Source: Setaria digitata (taxonomy: Eukaryota; Nematoda; Chromadorea; Rhabditida; Setariidae). From it: a stretch of 64,000 nucleotides of DNA. Positions 61,801 through 64,000 of the stretch are shown in pieces (position 1 is the first letter of the stretch; each line of letters opens with the position of its first letter). Where the stretch lies: NCBI GenBank assembly GCA_003640385.1, contig RCAB01000026.1, positions 241,850-305,849 on the forward strand, written 5' to 3'. The position numbers were made by a program, and so were the translations under genes. The notes under the pieces are model-generated. The model was given only the letters and a program-made list of their open reading frames with translations, had not been told where the DNA came from and did no database searches.

Positions 61801-64000
61801 CTTCCAAGACATTTTGTATGAATTCATACAACATTTTTGAAATAAAAAAATAAAAACATTTTTATGAATATTCATACAATATCTTTGGCATAAAAGTCAA
61901 ATATCCAAATTTCTTAAGTTAAAAATACAAAAATATACATAACTCACAAGATCATCGTATATGAAACGAATTCTAGTTAATAAAATGAAGGAAAGGTTGA
62001 AAGCAAGAGCGCGTTGACGTTCATCATCCATATCTAAACCTTCTGCCGGACGTTCACTTTGTCCATTTATCCTACAAGAAATCAGGTGGAACTCTAAATT
62101 AAGTTTTCAACCACAGTCAGTTTGTGTAAACCCACAAAATTTACTGCCGGATCACCTAAACATTGTATAATAATCAAATTAATGGAGAAAAAGGAAATAA
62201 TGGGAAACTTACATTGCAAGTTTCGAACTAAAGTAGGTCAAATTACCATCAGCACAAAACGATGCGCAAACAGAATCAAAAGTAAAAAGACCTCCGCTAC
62301 CACTGGCAAGCTTCAAGAGAACATTTATCACAGCATTGTTGGGCTGCCGCAATATCTGAAATGAATTTCTACAGTGAGAAGCGCTTTTCCACCACACAAA
62401 GAGCAGCAACAGGAATATAAAAGAGACTTTATCTACAGCCATTTTTGCTGAGTTTGCTCGCAGTATTAGAGGTTGATGTACAGGTGTGGTAGACGTTTGC
62501 GCAAGCATTTGGAAAAGCTCGGGCCAATACTGAGACCTGCAAATTTCAGGGAGATAAACATAATTCAATTTCGAAACTAAAATCTACCTTAAATTCTAGA
62601 CATATTTCGTTGTCATCAGTTAGCATTCGATCGAGAATAAGCTAGAAAAGACAAGAATTACTACTTATACAACTATTGTACACGTAATACAACATCCTTA
62701 TTTCAAGAAAGATCTTTTACCAACTTACAACATACAATATGATTGAAAAAATCCTGCATGATGAAAACCAGGAGAAAAATACGTTACAGCTTGATAATTC
62801 ACAAAGCACAATTAAATTTCATTTTGAATACCTTTTATCGAGCAAATTTTTTACTATGTTCTCATCGATGACACCTGCCGCAGCCATCTGTTCTAGCAGA
62901 TGTTGGAATGTATTTGTCTTTGTTTTCATATCTACCTAAAATACCTGTTAAATTACTAATTCTAGAACGAAGAAAGCAACACTTTTTTCCCTAAAATTCT
63001 TAGATTTTTAAACCATTCAGCCGCACTAATTACTCTTACATCAGAAAGAGCAGATGGAATAAATAAGCAATAAACGAAGTTAAGAATTTTTTTTTCGAGC
63101 TTTTTACATGTCGATGCAATGATTTATTGTAAAATGACCATTCCATACTTTAATATAAATTGAAATTTTACTTGATTCAAAAGAGTCTTGTTGTCACATA
63201 TTGTATCAAGAGCAGTGATCAAATCGTCAAGTGGAGCGCCCAGAATTAATAAGTGTTTAACAATCTGTGGAAGTTTCACGTAATAAAAAGCTTGCGATGC
63301 TACCAGCTCTTCTCCTAGTGATTCTTTGGCATCAAGCTGAAAGTATTTAAAAATAGGGTGGAAAAAATTTTAAGATAAGAAAACAAGGATTAGTGAACCA
63401 TGACATACATTTATTACAGCAACATTTACATAAATTAATGTTAACAAAGATGGAAGCCATACCATTATTAAGAGAGATGCACGAATCATGTCTTCGAACA
63501 TTTTTGGAAATGGAAATTCAAGAATTTCAGCAAGTTCGAAAAACGAATCTGCCATTTGGTCAACTTTCTTCGTCATCCTGAATCCTTCGAAAACCGAAAC
63601 CAAAGTAAGGATTGCTGGGTGTGACTGCAATGTGATTAGAAGGAAATAATAAATAACCAATTCATGTATAAAATCGCGATTTACAAATTAATAGAATAAT
63701 GTCAAGAACCTGACTAATTTCACCTTAAAAATCATATTAGTAAACAACACCACAAATAATCTTGGCAATTCAAAAATCTGCTACCTGTTTAACTAATCCA
63801 CCAAGATTATCCTCAATTCGTTCAGCCGGTGAGGTGCCGAGCTGCTGTAAAGCCTTAATCATCGTTTTCAACTCTTCGCAATCAGGATAACTTTGCGCAA
63901 ATGAAACAGCAGCTTCGACAACATAATTTACGCTTTCTAGAAATGAGGGCAGGAACAAATTGTGACCGATCAAAAATAAACTGAAATTTGAAAATCTTTT
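58863..64000 (-). CDS. MED24: Mediator subunit 24 (LIN-25), N-terminal part outside window
   Basis: Tail-module subunit of Mediator; in C. elegans LIN-25 works with SUR-2/MED23 in Ras-dependent transcription. Exons read: 63980-63785, 63624-63463, 63336-63172, 62935-62832, a short one near 62750, one near 62640-62587, 62529-62428, 62355-62213, 62071-61948, 61769-61570, 61408-61297, 61021-60861, 60758-60608, 60503-60378, about 60070-59912, about 59829-59724, about 59590-59487, about 59200-59105 and 59000-58863 (TGA). Blocks resembling animal MED24 in the same order include QAFYYVKLPQIVKHLLILGA, HQPLILRANSAKM, ERQRALAFNLSFILLTRI, LKQAFTYARQQAWG, LKLSTNDEMLCASELCLAAG and PKALVSARFLVHCLQLAM. The protein is helical with no catalytic motifs. 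Junctions near 62.6-62.75 kb and 59.5-59.9 kb are not fully resolved. Family call is from remembered patterns; LIN-25 naming assumes orthology. Confidence 0.82.

Noticed and set aside
1..64000. CRISPR arrays, prokaryotic operons, bacterial-endosymbiont insertions, complete transposons, tRNA or rRNA genes
   Set aside because: None seen. The window is intron-containing eukaryotic DNA; I found no transposase or reverse transcriptase motifs and no convincing tRNA, though a hand scan can miss a tRNA.

Overview
The window is A+T-rich nuclear DNA from a nematode. The genes are intron-rich, with short exons, GT-AG introns and TTTCAG-type acceptors. Several first exons start a few bases after an acceptor-like CAG, as expected for spliced-leader trans-splicing. 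The gene content is nematode-like: an NLF-1/NALF sodium-leak-channel factor, a small secreted ShKT protein, a CEH-36/OTX homeobox gene, and a LIN-25/MED24 Mediator subunit. I suspect a clade III (filarial-type) worm, but the sequence alone does not prove that. All exon models were read by hand from splice signals and codon phase; no alignment was run.

Left block (1-11.0 kb), gene-dense: cdk-8 (minus, its 3' end runs off the window), WDR70 (minus, 16 exons) and, divergent from WDR70 across about 0.75 kb, a plus-strand gene for a basic coiled-coil protein. From 11.0 to 22.3 kb no gene can be supported; only microsatellites and one short tandem repeat stand out. From 22.3 to 27.5 kb lies nlf-1 (plus), with a very stable GC hairpin just before its start codon. 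A small ShKT gene (30.8-31.7 kb, plus) follows. Its middle exon duplicates its last exon but has lost the acceptor AG.

Right half: an eight-exon, unrecognised, possibly C2-like protein gene (33.3-39.1 kb, minus); a partial LITAF-like zinc-ribbon gene (43.7-44.2 kb, minus); a 10 kb gene-poor stretch; an OTX-class homeobox gene (54.3-56.3 kb, plus); a U1 snRNA gene (58.1-58.3 kb, plus) with a base change in the 5'-splice-site-pairing region; and the C-terminal part of MED24/lin-25 (58.9-64.0 kb, minus, 5' end outside).

CDK-8 and MED24 both belong to the Mediator complex and sit at opposite ends of the window. Four single-N positions are each flanked by directly repeated 32-56 bp sequence, which marks unmerged contig joins rather than biology.
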